DNA of 64,000 nucleotides from a virus. How positions within the stretch are numbered: the stretch's first letter is position 1; each line of letters starts with the position of its first letter. This document shows positions 55,398 to 63,578 of the stretch, in pieces. The translations under genes were made by a program, and so were the position numbers. The notes beneath the pieces are model-generated. The model had not been told where the DNA came from, ran no database searches, and saw only the letters and a program-made list of their open reading frames with translations. The stretch is from the IMG/VR virus record IMGVR_UViG_3300026097_000805, positions 62,001 through 126,000 of that record, one strand, 5' to 3'.

Positions 55398-55473
55398 TGG
55401 TAGCGGGAGCAGGAATCGAACCTACCTCAGTCCGGCTTATGAGACCAGTGAGTTCCCAGAACTCTATCCCGCA
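55398..55473 (-). tRNA. tRNA-Met(CAT), initiator-like
   Basis: Loop CTCATAA. First acceptor pair is a U-U mismatch (1-72), D-stem has A11-U24, and two of three initiator G-C pairs are present in the anticodon stem. These are initiator tRNA features. CCA encoded. Confidence 0.8.
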
Positions 55474-55476
55474 ACT

Positions 55477-55550
55477 TGGAGCGGATACCGAGAATCGAAC
55501 TCGGACGATCACGTTGGCAACGTGAGAGGCTACCTTTACATCATATCCGC
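55477..55550 (-). tRNA. tRNA-Gly(GCC)
   Basis: Loop TTGCCAA, acceptor GCGGATA/TATCCGC, CCA encoded. Confidence 0.93.
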
Positions 55551-55554
55551 AATA

Positions 55555-55630
55555 TGGTGGAGATACGCGGGATCGAACCGCGGACCTGAAGCTTGCAAAG
55601 CTACTGCTCTCCCATCTGAGCTATATCCCC
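55555..55630 (-). tRNA. tRNA-Ala(TGC)
   Basis: Loop TTTGCAA, acceptor starting GGGGATA, CCA encoded. Confidence 0.93.
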
Positions 55631-55635
55631 ATTAA

Positions 55636-55712
<77 letters not shown>

Positions 55713-55719
55713 TTTAATA

Positions 55720-55802
55720 TGGTGCCCTGGGGGAGACTCGAACTCCCACTCCGAAGAACTGGTACCTAAAACCAGCGTGTCTACCAATTCCACCACCAGG
55801 GC
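55720..55802 (-). tRNA. tRNA-Leu(TAG)
   Basis: Loop TTTAGGT between CTGGT and ACCAG, class II variable arm, acceptor GCCCTGG/CCAGGGC, CCA encoded. The only Leu tRNA seen. Confidence 0.93.
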
Positions 55803-55808
55803 AATTTA

Positions 55809-55883
55809 TGGTGCTGATGGAGAGAATCGAACTCCCAATCTACGCATTACAAGTGCGTTGCCTTACCATTCGGCCACATCAGC
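55809..55883 (-). tRNA. tRNA-Thr(TGT)
   Basis: Loop CTTGTAA, acceptor GCTGATG/CATCAGC, CCA encoded. Confidence 0.93.
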
Positions 55884-55889
55884 AATATT

Positions 55890-55964
55890 TGGAGCGGGTG
55901 GACGGGATCGAACCGACGACACCTGACTTGGAAGGACAGTGCTCTACCACTGAGCTACACCCGC
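55890..55964 (-). tRNA. tRNA-Gly(TCC)
   Basis: Loop CTTCCAA, acceptor GCGGGTG/CACCCGC, CCA encoded. Confidence 0.93.
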
Positions 55965-55968
55965 AATA

Positions 55969-56057
55969 TGGCGGAGCGACTGGGAGTCGAACCCAGTGAA
56001 CGCGGTTAGCGTTCTACGGATTAGCAATCCGCTGCATTACCATCCTGCCCCCGCTCC
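55969..56057 (-). tRNA. tRNA-Ser(GCT)
   Basis: Loop TTGCTAA, class II variable arm with AACGC/GCGTT, acceptor GGAGCGG at 5' end, CCA encoded. Confidence 0.93.
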
Positions 56058-56068
56058 GTATGTGTTTG

Positions 56069-56122
56069 GCTCTACCCTCCCCTCTGGGCGATTTAACTAA
56101 CGAGGCATCTTGCGTTAGTACC
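56069..56122 (-). ncRNA. Short CCA-ended non-tRNA segment
   Basis: About 54 nt between tRNA-Asn and tRNA-Ser. The minus strand has a perfect 7-bp hairpin (ACTAACG/CGTTAGT), a CCC/GGG-rich part and ends TAGAGCCA. Too small for a tRNA; may be a truncated tRNA-like or a stable RNA released by processing. Confidence 0.35.
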
Positions 56123-56127
56123 ATGTT

Positions 56128-56202
56128 TGGCTCCCGGTGTTGGAATCGAACCAACCAATGACGGATTAACAGTCCGCTCCCCCACCTTGGGGGCAACCGG
56201 GA
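56128..56202 (-). tRNA. tRNA-Asn(GTT)
   Basis: Loop CTGTTAA, acceptor TCCCGGT/ACCGGGA, discriminator G, CCA encoded. Unusual G/C-rich D-arm (CCCCC/GGGGG). First gene of the 12-tRNA cluster. Confidence 0.92.
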
Positions 56203-56210
56203 ATAAACCT

Positions 56211-56234
56211 AAATATTGTATCTAAATTGTCAAA
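56211..56234. repeat. 24-bp inverted repeat, arm 2 (before the 12-tRNA cluster)
   Basis: Exact reverse complement of 54811-54834; lies 8 nt upstream of tRNA-Asn on the transcript. Confidence 0.9.
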
Positions 56235-56240
56235 GAGCGT

Positions 56241-56261
56241 GTAGCAAGTTCTTCTTGCTAC
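56241..56261 (-). repeat. Hairpin at the 5' end of the tRNA transcript
   Basis: 8-bp stem GTAGCAAG/CTTGCTAC with a 5-nt loop, a few nt after the predicted start of the cluster promoter; may protect the 5' end. Confidence 0.6.
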
Positions 56262-56272
56262 GTTATGTATAT

Positions 56273-56301
56273 ACTATACTACTTTATTCTGTGCCTGTCA
56301 A
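56273..56301 (-). promoter_or_regulatory. sigma70-type promoter of the 12-tRNA cluster
   Basis: TTGACA at 56301-56296, 17-nt spacer, TATAGT at 56278-56273; predicted start near 56266. Confidence 0.8.
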
Positions 56302-56321
56302 CTACTATTTTGCCTTAAACC

Positions 56322-56360
56322 AAAAAAAAACCTTCCTTGCTGTGTGCTTGGAAGGTTTTT
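56322..56360 (-). terminator. Intrinsic terminator, probably bidirectional
   Basis: Stem CCTTCC/GGAAGG (56331-56336, 56350-56355) flanked by nine A on the left and five T on the right; on the minus strand it ends in a run of nine T. Separates the 2OG oxygenase unit from the tRNA operon. Confidence 0.8.
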
Positions 56361-56384
56361 GGAATCTTGTTAGCTAATGCTCGC

Positions 56385-56474
56385 TTACGTTCCGCAACCC
56401 TCCAGGCATAGACTACCCGCTGGATTTTCCGATCCAGGTGTCCATGTATCTAATGTGAGTACGAATGTAAACAT
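56385..56474 (-). CDS. Possible 29-aa microprotein
   Basis: ORF with AAGGA 12 nt before ATG, a late promoter (56512-56505) upstream and the terminator downstream. It contains DTWTPGSENPAG and a C-x-x-x-C. Alternatively the region is a short late non-coding RNA. No homologue recognised. Confidence 0.35.
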   Translation of the reverse strand: MFTFVLTLDTWTPGSENPAGSLCLEGCGT

Positions 56475-56504
56475 TGAAAGTTTTTTCCTTATTAACTATG
56501 CATT

Positions 56505-56512
56505 TATTTATC
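56505..56512 (-). promoter_or_regulatory. T4-type late promoter
   Basis: GATAAATA on the minus strand, in a 360-bp intergenic gap, upstream of the 29-codon ORF and a terminator. Confidence 0.5.
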
Positions 56513-56563
56513 ATCTAGATAAAAAACACGCACATATTGGCTTATTTTTGGAACTTTGCTGTG

Positions 56564-57160
56564 TTAATATCTCTTAGGATGAATAAATGAAGAAATAGAA
56601 AATCTACCATCTATTGCATCATCCGACTGCATTTTTACCGGTTCTACATTATGTATTAAACAACTGGGAAATAGCACAGTTCTTGCATTCTTCAGTTGAA
56701 TATTGTTGCCTGCAATATTAAAATCTCCACCTGTAAACTTTTTTGGTTCCTTAAATAACCATGTAATACACGACATCAAAGCTGTATCTGCATGAGGCTT
56801 GTAATAGTCGCCTTCATTGTACCTTGATAACAACACGTCATACTCGAACTCACAAAATAAGAATTCAAAAAAATTACTTTTGCTTGCTAAACTTTGCTTT
56901 ATCTGTAGATCATAAAGTTTTTTATGAACATTAATAATATCACTATATTCCGGATTTATCACTTGATGAATCCAGATTCCTTTATTCTTTTTTAAATCTT
57001 GGCCTGTTAGATCAATTGCTGACCCAGTATTATTAGGGTTAAGCAACTTTGAAGACAAAAATGATACTTCTTTCCAAATTGCAGAAATTTCTTTGTCGTC
57101 AAAAAAATTGTCTATAATAGCAACAGGTAAGTCTTTTACTTTAAGGATTTGTAAATGCAT
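56564..57160 (-). CDS. 2-oxoglutarate/Fe(II) oxygenase
   Basis: 198 aa prolyl-hydroxylase-like enzyme. Fe ligands are H-x-D in YYKPHADTA and the distal His in LIHNVEPV; the Arg for 2-oxoglutarate is in GRFSISSFI. Core GGDFNIAGN and ARTVLFPS fit the family. Phage 2OG oxygenases are common in marine phages; substrate unknown. Confidence 0.88.
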   Translation of the reverse strand: MHLQILKVKDLPVAIIDNFFDDKEISAIWKEVSFLSSKLLNPNNTGSAIDLTGQDLKKNKGIWIHQVINPEYSDIINVHKKLYDLQIKQSLASKSNFFEFLFCEFEYDVLLSRYNEGDYYKPHADTALMSCITWLFKEPKKFTGGDFNIAGNNIQLKNARTVLFPSCLIHNVEPVKMQSDDAIDGRFSISSFIHPKRY

Positions 57161-57165
57161 TTGAT

Positions 57166-57612
57166 TTACTTACTAAATTTTAGCGTATAAGTCTTACCAT
57201 TGTTCCAAAACTTAATTGTGCTATGACTATAAACTTCTCGCTGGCGTTCTTCATATCGTGTTTCGATCGAGCATTGACGCTCCGTACGATAGCCTGTGAC
57301 GCTTTGCTTGGACTGATTTTTATCAGCGGCAATCATACCTCCAATAACGGCGCCAGCTGCCGCACCTTTGTCGTCACCCGAAGCACCTTTGCCAATAAGG
57401 CCACCAATAATCATACCACCTAGTACATCTCCTGCACTAGCACCACTTCCAGTCTGGCCGTACACAGGTACCTGTACATCCTTGCATACCTCTACACGAT
57501 ATGGCTCTTGTTCGATTACAGTTTTATAATGATCTTGTGTGACACCACGAACATTTTCTGCAAGTGCAGGAGTTGCAATTAACATACACGAAGCAACAAT
57601 AAATTTTCTCAT
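57166..57612 (-). CDS. Exported glycine-zipper protein
   Basis: 148 aa with a cleavable signal peptide (A-L-A before E19-N20) and a glycine-zipper stretch (GDVLGGMIIGGLIGKGAS...AAAGAVIGGMIAA, residues ~60-95) as in 17-kDa surface antigen/2TM zipper proteins. Likely periplasmic or outer membrane; possible role in lysis or superinfection exclusion is speculative. Confidence 0.7.
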   Translation of the reverse strand: MRKFIVASCMLIATPALAENVRGVTQDHYKTVIEQEPYRVEVCKDVQVPVYGQTGSGASAGDVLGGMIIGGLIGKGASGDDKGAAAGAVIGGMIAADKNQSKQSVTGYRTERQCSIETRYEERQREVYSHSTIKFWNNGKTYTLKFSK

Positions 57613-57962
57613 TTTATATCCTCTCTATACCATCCAGTATTGTATTCATCTACAATGTTTACATTATTTACACGATCATAACGGAAACTGCGCCATCCTT
57701 TAGCATTTACGTCCCATACACTCACAACAGCATCTGAGACTTTTCGAACAGCTTTTTGAGTCATAGGATCTTTCTTAGTTGCTGGCGGTTTCATGTCTTC
57801 ACGCAAGGTACAGGTCATAACACGCTTGTCACCGTCTAATTTAGTAAAGTCAACTACGAGCACATTTTGTTCTAGTAATCTTTCTAAATCTTCACGTACA
57901 GGAATACCTTTGAGTGTTGCTACTGTCTCAGCGACTTGAGACGACTTTATCTGCGAATCCAT
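57609..57962 (-). CDS. DUF2693-like (SH3-barrel) protein
   Basis: 117 aa. [29 protein letters not shown] and [17 protein letters not shown] resemble the DUF2693 small phage SH3-like proteins of unknown function. AGAGGAAG precedes the ATG; it overlaps the clpP 3' end by 35 bp. Confidence 0.65.
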   Translation of the reverse strand: MDSQIKSSQVAETVATLKGIPVREDLERLLEQNVLVVDFTKLDGDKRVMTCTLREDMKPPATKKDPMTQKAVRKVSDAVVSVWDVNAKGWRSFRYDRVNNVNIVDEYNTGWYREDIK

Positions 57963-58545
57963 TTTCTACTGCTTCCTCTGCTGTTAAGAACGTATCAAAC
58001 TTCATAGTTTCAAACAGTTCTTCATAAGACTTGTTTGCTGTGTTGTGTTTAACATACAGCTCTGTAAGACGCTTGTTGATCTTCTGCGACTCTTCGTAAT
58101 GACGTTTTGCATCTTCAAACTGTAGCTCTTGAACATGCACACTGCCACTTGTACCTGGAGTACCTGAGCTTACACGATGGATCATCGTACGGCTTTCTGG
58201 CAATACAACTCGCTTTCCTGGCGTGCCTGCTTGTGCAAGGAACGAACCCATTGAACATGCTTGGCCCATTACAATAGTGCGTATATCGGGCTTAATAAAC
58301 TGCATAGTGTCGTAAATAGCAAGTCCTGCTGTGACAGCGCCTCCGGGCGAGTTAATGTACAAACTAATTTCTTTGTCACTGTTTTGACTTTCTAGATATA
58401 GCAACTGTGCTACAATCAAATTGGCCATATTATCTTCTACTGGACCGTTCAACATCACAATACGGTCTTTCATCAATCGGCTGTAAATATCGTATGAACG
58501 TTCGCCGCGACTTTCTTGTTCTACTACCATTGGAATTAGTGGCAT
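57928..58545 (-). CDS. clpP: ClpP protease
   Basis: 205 aa. Catalytic triad Ser98 (GQACSMGS), His123 (MIHR) and Asp184 ([11 protein letters not shown]). [17 protein letters not shown] forms the oligomer interface. Slightly longer than E. coli ClpP between His and Asp. Expected partner is the phage ClpA with IGF loop; it might also join host ClpP rings. Overlaps both neighbours. Confidence 0.95.
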   Translation of the reverse strand: MPLIPMVVEQESRGERSYDIYSRLMKDRIVMLNGPVEDNMANLIVAQLLYLESQNSDKEISLYINSPGGAVTAGLAIYDTMQFIKPDIRTIVMGQACSMGSFLAQAGTPGKRVVLPESRTMIHRVSSGTPGTSGSVHVQELQFEDAKRHYEESQKINKRLTELYVKHNTANKSYEELFETMKFDTFLTAEEAVENGFADKVVSSR

Positions 58546-58769
58546 TATCGGCCCTCCTTAATATATTGTACTTTTGGACCTTTTGAAGTAAACTCCATTC
58601 CGGCCATATTTCCTACATAAATCTTACCGTTCCAGCTCATGCGTATTCTGTTGCCTGCTACAAAAGCATCAAATTTTTGTTCTTCTTTGAAGTTATCTAC
58701 TTCCGCTTCGACGCTTACATCACTCTTTGTATTTGTAAGCATCACTTTATCATCTACTATAGTTCTCAT
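58545..58769 (-). CDS. Hypothetical protein (74 aa)
   Basis: Small mostly beta protein with no motif, overlapping clpP by 1 bp. Function unknown. Confidence 0.5.
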   Translation of the reverse strand: MRTIVDDKVMLTNTKSDVSVEAEVDNFKEEQKFDAFVAGNRIRMSWNGKIYVGNMAGMEFTSKGPKVQYIKEGR

Positions 58770-59008
58770 TTCTTTCCTAACAATTTAAGATTCAGTACAA
58801 AGTTTTCTACTAGTAGTTTAACAATGATTGCGCCGTCTGTCAATGGATTTCTTTCCATTTCAAGCACATGAGTTGCCATCATTATGTAGGCTTGTTCTTC
58901 GGTAATGTTTAGTTCGCTCCAATCAATAGGGTCTATTGACTCGCCTTCTTTTGCTAGAATAACCAGGTTTCTAACTGCCTCGTCATCTACTTCGAACATA
59001 TCAGTCAT
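58766..59008 (-). CDS. Acidic hypothetical protein (80 aa)
   Basis: Helical and acidic, start at 59008 preferred to an upstream T-T-G. Overlaps neighbours by 4-8 bp. No family. Confidence 0.5.
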   Translation of the reverse strand: MTDMFEVDDEAVRNLVILAKEGESIDPIDWSELNITEEQAYIMMATHVLEMERNPLTDGAIIVKLLVENFVLNLKLLGKK

Positions 59009-59402
59009 CTGTATTTTCAAACCCTATATTTAGAAGACTGTCTGCTAAAATAATATCATCTTCGATGTCGTCTTTCTTTGCTTTAATTGCTGCCATGTCT
59101 GCGGCAGTAAATTTTACGTCTTTGCCACTAACTCGTAGTTCTTCTTCTAAACGAAAAATCTTTTCTAAGCTTCCTGGTCCTTCCCAAATATCATTCATTA
59201 CTTGGTTTATTTTTTCTAAAGGCACTCTACGAATTCTATATTGTCCAAAATACCTCTGTAGAAATCCGTGAAATACACTTGGAATTAAATCGTGTGCAGA
59301 GAAGTTAAATGTCCCATTAAATCCATTTGGATGAAAAGGATCTTCTAAATACTTTGGATTGTTATAAAATTCAATTGTGCTTTCAATATTAGTTTGATAC
59401 AT
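59001..59402 (-). CDS. Hypothetical protein (133 aa)
   Basis: Mixed helical protein, Phe/Tyr-rich first half (residues ~10-60) and acidic C-terminus with a lone coil-like helix. No known motif. Part of the clpP-region operon. Confidence 0.5.
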   Translation of the reverse strand: MYQTNIESTIEFYNNPKYLEDPFHPNGFNGTFNFSAHDLIPSVFHGFLQRYFGQYRIRRVPLEKINQVMNDIWEGPGSLEKIFRLEEELRVSGKDVKFTAADMAAIKAKKDDIEDDIILADSLLNIGFENTDD

Positions 59403-59410
59403 AGGTTTCC

Positions 59411-59815
59411 TTAATTTACTAGTTGTGATACTAAATTCATTGCTACTGCTGTGCCTGTGATGCTCGAGCCAATCATAATAGCTCTGTCACTCCACGCCAT
59501 GCCCACATATACCCATGCCATACTGGCTACAAGATATGCAAACTGTCCATACATGCCTAGTCCTGCTGAGATAAGAAATACTCCAGCTACTGCTAAAATT
59601 GTAGCAGTCCACTTAACATACCAGTCCGGTGTTCCTGTAGGCGTAGTAGGTGTTAGATCCTCTACTTCTGTTTGTAGTTCTGCAAGTTCTTCTTTGAGGC
59701 GTTTGCGTTCTTTAGAAAGTTCCATTGCAAGATTGCGAGCTCTACTTTCAGAACTTGCTTCCTTGTATTCTTCTTTAGCTATTTCTTGTGTTTCAGACAA
59801 TTTGTTCGATCTCAT
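59411..59815 (-). CDS. Coiled-coil membrane protein (134 aa)
   Basis: N-terminal coiled coil (residues ~5-55) followed by two or three transmembrane segments (~68-90, 92-108, 113-131). No lipobox or catalytic motif. Overlaps the following gene by 23 bp. Confidence 0.55.
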   Translation of the reverse strand: MRSNKLSETQEIAKEEYKEASSESRARNLAMELSKERKRLKEELAELQTEVEDLTPTTPTGTPDWYVKWTATILAVAGVFLISAGLGMYGQFAYLVASMAWVYVGMAWSDRAIMIGSSITGTAVAMNLVSQLVN

Positions 59816-60503
59816 ATTTTGCGCCTAGTGCGTAGACATTGTAATCATAACCTATAACTTTTGTTATACTGCCGGTTTCGCTTTTAATATTAACTTTACC
59901 TTGTTGTGCAAGAAACTGCCAAGCAGCCAATCCCATGTCAGTCAGCGGAAACTGTAGCCTTACAAGATAGTTGTCGGGTGTACGCCAATACTGTATGTCC
60001 AGCTTGCTACGGCTGCTTCTACGCTTTACTGTGCCTACATATTCAATAGTAGTATGCAAGCCGTGTTGCTGTTTATTGGGCAAGCTGGTGTGTGCATTAA
60101 AGATAGCTTCTGTTGCCTTGTCTTCTTCATAGAAGTCAGGCAGCTTCAACAACGGACTAACACTGTCCTTGTTGACGCGACGAGGCGATTCAATCAAGTC
60201 ATCCACAGCCAACATAAACTTTGAAATACGTGTATTCTGTAGGCGCCGCATTAGAATCTTGTTGCGAAAGTGCTTGCGCACAACAATAGCTCGTTCTCTA
60301 TCTTCTGCTTCGATAGTATCTTTAATAGAGGTATAGCCATGCAATACTTCTGCAATCTCACTATATTGGTTGCCTGTGCGAAGCATAGCACACACTATTG
60401 CCAGAGGATCGTTATCAAACTCTAGATACACGGGCTCTGAAAGGCCTGCCTGTGCTTGATTACAATCCCACTCAGTCCACTCGTCTATCGCGACTGTGTT
60501 CAT
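59793..60503 (-). CDS. Hypothetical protein (236 aa)
   Basis: Start chosen at 60503 (GGGA upstream, just after the previous stop); an earlier start would overlap the 239-aa gene by more than 100 bp. Contains many charged and aromatic residues, including RRLQNTRISKFMLAVDDL. No recognised domain. Confidence 0.55.
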   Translation of the reverse strand: MNTVAIDEWTEWDCNQAQAGLSEPVYLEFDNDPLAIVCAMLRTGNQYSEIAEVLHGYTSIKDTIEAEDRERAIVVRKHFRNKILMRRLQNTRISKFMLAVDDLIESPRRVNKDSVSPLLKLPDFYEEDKATEAIFNAHTSLPNKQQHGLHTTIEYVGTVKRRSSRSKLDIQYWRTPDNYLVRLQFPLTDMGLAAWQFLAQQGKVNIKSETGSITKVIGYDYNVYALGAKYEIEQIV

Positions 60504-60504
60504 T

Positions 60505-61224
60505 TTAGTCCCAAAGATTTTCGTAGTATTTGCCAAAGAGCCTAAAGCCATTTGAAATCCTTTCTTGATATTTCTTTCTACCTTCCCAATCATACTCTTT
60601 GGTATCATTAGGTCCACGAACCATTTCACTCATACCACCTTTAAGTGTCTTGAACTGAATATCACTTTCGCCTGTTTCAAACTGATCTTCCCAACTATCA
60701 TCTAGTTTGCTTTCAAACGCAAAAATCATTTCGTCCAGTACCCAGTCCCAACGTTCAAAGAACTTTTCGTCTGTAGTACCGTCGTACTCGTATTTCCTCG
60801 TATCAATCTCGTTAGCTCTCAAAGACTCAGGCACATCTTCCATATCTACGTTAGGAGCACCGTGCTTGGTTGCTTTTAGCTGTACAAGCATGGGCAAGAT
60901 AATGTGTGCAAGTGTTTCATCCATGCTCCAAGTGTCCCAGCGATCAATATGCACTTGAATCTTACGCTGCTTCTTTGAGTGTGCCCAGCTTAGGAAACGT
61001 GCTAGCAGAGTTTCGTGACGATTACGATCCCACCCATGTATTTCACCTACTTTAGGATCTGGCTCTACACTACCGTGAGCCAGCCATTCACCAAAGTTGT
61101 GTACCCAGTCTGGCTTACGGGGAATGCCATATTCGTCTTCTACTGGCTTTGCCCAAAAGCAAAGTTTTTCAGCGAGCTGATATGGGCCGATCCAGTTTGT
61201 GTATGGTCCTATACGTACTTTCAT
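60505..61224 (-). CDS. Conserved phage protein (239 aa)
   Basis: Starts MKVRIGPYTNWIGPYQLAEK, a pattern I recall in marine T4-like phages; AAGGAACAAG precedes ATG 61224. Trp-rich, probably soluble. Function unknown. Confidence 0.6.
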   Translation of the reverse strand: MKVRIGPYTNWIGPYQLAEKLCFWAKPVEDEYGIPRKPDWVHNFGEWLAHGSVEPDPKVGEIHGWDRNRHETLLARFLSWAHSKKQRKIQVHIDRWDTWSMDETLAHIILPMLVQLKATKHGAPNVDMEDVPESLRANEIDTRKYEYDGTTDEKFFERWDWVLDEMIFAFESKLDDSWEDQFETGESDIQFKTLKGGMSEMVRGPNDTKEYDWEGRKKYQERISNGFRLFGKYYENLWD

Positions 61225-61388
61225 TTCTTGTTCCTTGTTGTACACTTGCCGCTCATGCACATTGAACAATAGTGCTTGCGGTCTTCATGCTCGAATCCAT
61301 AAGCTATTATAACATCACATCCGTCACAGAGCAAGGCCCCACGGCCTCCATTAAATTTAACTTGTGCAACTTTATATTGCTTCGTCAT
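61221..61388 (-). CDS. 55-aa zinc-ribbon protein
   Basis: Cys pairs C-D-G-C and C-S-M-C with one further Cys at the basic C-terminus. Overlaps the neighbour starts. Third small zinc-ribbon protein in the window; may bind nucleic acid. Confidence 0.6.
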   Translation of the reverse strand: MTKQYKVAQVKFNGGRGALLCDGCDVIIAYGFEHEDRKHYCSMCMSGKCTTRNKK

Positions 61389-61596
61389 AATTAACTACCT
61401 TGACATTGCGTTCTTTGCCTTCGATGGTAAATGTTCTTGCATACTCTAATGCATCGTTGATGTCGTCAAACAACACAGGACGCAGGTCCCACATGTCACA
61501 CGACCCTGTGTCTTCTGTGACAAAGATCCAATCGTCTTTGCCGTCCAAACATACCATTATCGCCCAAGGTTGATCTGTGTAATCTTCAAGACTCAT
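61372..61596 (-). CDS. Hypothetical protein (74 aa)
   Basis: ATG 61596 lies in the end of the upstream ORF (AATGAGTCTTGA), suggesting coupling; a GTG at 61674 would add 26 residues. Small alpha/beta protein, unrecognised. Confidence 0.5.
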   Translation of the reverse strand: MSLEDYTDQPWAIMVCLDGKDDWIFVTEDTGSCDMWDLRPVLFDDINDALEYARTFTIEGKERNVKVVNYDEAI

Positions 61597-61741
61597 TCCA
61601 GGTAAATCCACAAAAATAATCGCCTCTAGGGCATTGTCCGTTATTAAATCCAATATCTCGATTCTCGCCGCCACCTAGAAATGCAAATACACCTCCAGTT
61701 GCGCCAAACATCAATACCATTCCAATTATTACTTCTTTCAT
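61586..61741 (-). CDS. 51-aa membrane-anchored microprotein
   Basis: N-terminal hydrophobic segment (residues 4-22), then a short region with two Cys. GAGG precedes the start and both ends overlap neighbours. Confidence 0.5.
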   Translation of the reverse strand: MKEVIIGMVLMFGATGGVFAFLGGGENRDIGFNNGQCPRGDYFCGFTWNES

Positions 61742-61893
61742 ACGCCTGCCTCTTTTCTCAGTTCTTCTGCTCGTTCCATTAGGAAACTGTACTGCTTGAT
61801 GTCACCGTTTCGCTGTGCCTTTTGAGCAACTTCCAGTGTTTCCAAATACTTTTTCTTTGCTTTTTCTTTAGGCGATTTAAATAGTCCAAACAT
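61738..61893 (-). CDS. DUF6435-like small helical protein (51 aa)
   Basis: Starts MFGLFKSPKEKAKKKY and has AQRNGDIKQYSFLMERAEEL, the pattern of a small bacterial helical-hairpin family (DUF6435-like). AAGGATA before ATG. Unknown function. Confidence 0.6.
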   Translation of the reverse strand: MFGLFKSPKEKAKKKYLETLEVAQKAQRNGDIKQYSFLMERAEELRKEAGV

Positions 61894-62192
61894 TATCCTT
61901 CCTTCTCTAAATCCCACTGTACCTTATTAGGTGGTGCTGGAGGAGTTCTTGACTTCTCCTTGGTGAATACATAAAAAGTAAAGAACAAACAAGTAAGAAG
62001 CACGGTGTGTCCAATAATGTTGTATCCAATAAACAGTAGTTCTGCTGTGTAGATACCAAAGCCGATACACCACATTGCCGCAAGTAGATTGCTTGCTAAG
62101 AACTTGTATTCCATAGGACTGTTGCGTAGTCCGTTCTTTGTAGCATCCAAGATGCCGTAGGCAAAAGTGCCCAAGTTAATCCAACCTCTCAT
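61893..62192 (-). CDS. Membrane protein (99 aa)
   Basis: Two or three transmembrane segments (about residues 33-50, 54-75) and a charged C-terminus with PPAPP. Coupled to glyA by a 4-bp overlap. Function unknown. Confidence 0.55.
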   Translation of the reverse strand: MRGWINLGTFAYGILDATKNGLRNSPMEYKFLASNLLAAMWCIGFGIYTAELLFIGYNIIGHTVLLTCLFFTFYVFTKEKSRTPPAPPNKVQWDLEKEG

Positions 62193-63328
62193 TTTAAAAT
62201 CTCCACGATTCTTTCTGCTAATTGTTTAAACCATTCAGCATCCTTGCCCCGTGTAGTCTCTGCGGCTGTGCCAATTCTAATACCACTTGTTTCTACAAAC
62301 GAACGTGGATCATTTGGTACGCCATTCTTGTTTACTGTGATGCCATTCTCTTCCAATAAGTCTGCGGCTTCACGACCTGAATGTTTACTTTCACTCAAGT
62401 CAAGTAATAGTATATGCGAATCCGTGCCTCCTGTCAAGAGTTTAAAGCCATTATCTACAAATACTCTTGCCATTGCTTGTGCATTGTGTACAACACGACT
62501 TGCATAGTCAATAAACTCGTCTGTGTTTGCTTCTGCGAATGCCTGTGCTTTTGCGGCAACAATGTTCATCAATGGTCCGCCCTGTGTGCCTGGGAAGATT
62601 GCTGAGTTTATCTTTTTAGTAAAGAACTCATCGTTCCAAAGAATAATGCCGCCGCGAGGCCCACGCAAAGTTTTGTGTGTTGTGCTTGTGACAACATCTG
62701 CATAATCACAGGGATTAGGATATGCTTTGCCAGCAATCAAGCCACTGTAATGTGCCATATCAACCATAAAGATTGCGCCTACTTGATCTGCAATATGACG
62801 CATTTCTTCCCAGTCAATGCGGCGTGGATATGCACTTGCCCCTGCAATAATCATAGCAGGTTCTACTTCCAGTGCTTGTTTCATAATAGCATCATAGTCT
62901 AACCAACCTTCATCGTTTACACCATAACTGTGTGCTTCAAACCATTTGCCACTTACATTCGCTGGTGATCCGTGTGATAAATGTCCACCACTTGCCAAGT
63001 CCATTCCTAGGATTTTATCACCTGGTTGTAAAAATGCTTTGAACACAGCAAGGTTAGCGTTAGCACCTGAATGCGGTTGAACATTGGCAAATTCACATCC
63101 ATACAGTTCTTTGAGTTCGTCAATGGCAAGTTGCTCAACCTCATCCATGTGCTCGCAACCATTGTAGTATCGCTTGCCTGGATAACCTTCTGCATACTTG
63201 TTGGTAAACACACTACCGCACAATTGCATAACTGCTTCACTTGCAAAGTTTTCACTGGCAATAAGTTCTACTGTTTGATACTGTCTGTCTGTTTCTTTTG
63301 CAAGAATGTTATTGATTCTTTGATCCAT
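62189..63328 (-). CDS. glyA: Serine hydroxymethyltransferase
   Basis: 379 aa PLP enzyme, shorter than most bacterial GlyA. PLP Lys in TSTTHKTLRGPRGG (near residue 214), with VELIASENFAS, YYNGCEHMD and GGTDSHILLLD. It turns serine + THF into glycine + methylene-THF, the one-carbon donor of the phage thymidylate synthase. ATG 63328 is set by AAAGGA. Confidence 0.95.
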   Translation of the reverse strand: MDQRINNILAKETDRQYQTVELIASENFASEAVMQLCGSVFTNKYAEGYPGKRYYNGCEHMDEVEQLAIDELKELYGCEFANVQPHSGANANLAVFKAFLQPGDKILGMDLASGGHLSHGSPANVSGKWFEAHSYGVNDEGWLDYDAIMKQALEVEPAMIIAGASAYPRRIDWEEMRHIADQVGAIFMVDMAHYSGLIAGKAYPNPCDYADVVTSTTHKTLRGPRGGIILWNDEFFTKKINSAIFPGTQGGPLMNIVAAKAQAFAEANTDEFIDYASRVVHNAQAMARVFVDNGFKLLTGGTDSHILLLDLSESKHSGREAADLLEENGITVNKNGVPNDPRSFVETSGIRIGTAAETTRGKDAEWFKQLAERIVEILK

Positions 63329-63578
63329 TGTTTTTCCTTTGTTCATAGTCGTGCATTAGTACAGTTAGCTCATCTAACTCATTGCCGCTTTGTATTACTT
63401 CTGGACACTTCCTTGATATCATGTCTAAATCGTAAGGACGGGGATAATGTCGCAGACAACTACGTGCCATGTTTCTAACTTCTCTAGACACTCGCGGTGT
63501 CTTCTTAGGATCGCACAAGTCCAACAGAAACTTTTCTGTGTACCGTAAACTGTTGTAGCGTTCACATGGCAATGTCAT
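63309..63578 (-). CDS. BPSL0761-like protein (89 aa)
   Basis: MTLPCERYNSLRYTEKFL and CLRHYPRPYDLDM resemble the BPSL0761 family of small bacterial/phage proteins. The start at 63578 follows AAGGA. Overlaps glyA by 20 bp. Confidence 0.6.
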   Translation of the reverse strand: MTLPCERYNSLRYTEKFLLDLCDPKKTPRVSREVRNMARSCLRHYPRPYDLDMISRKCPEVIQSGNELDELTVLMHDYEQRKNNGSKNQ

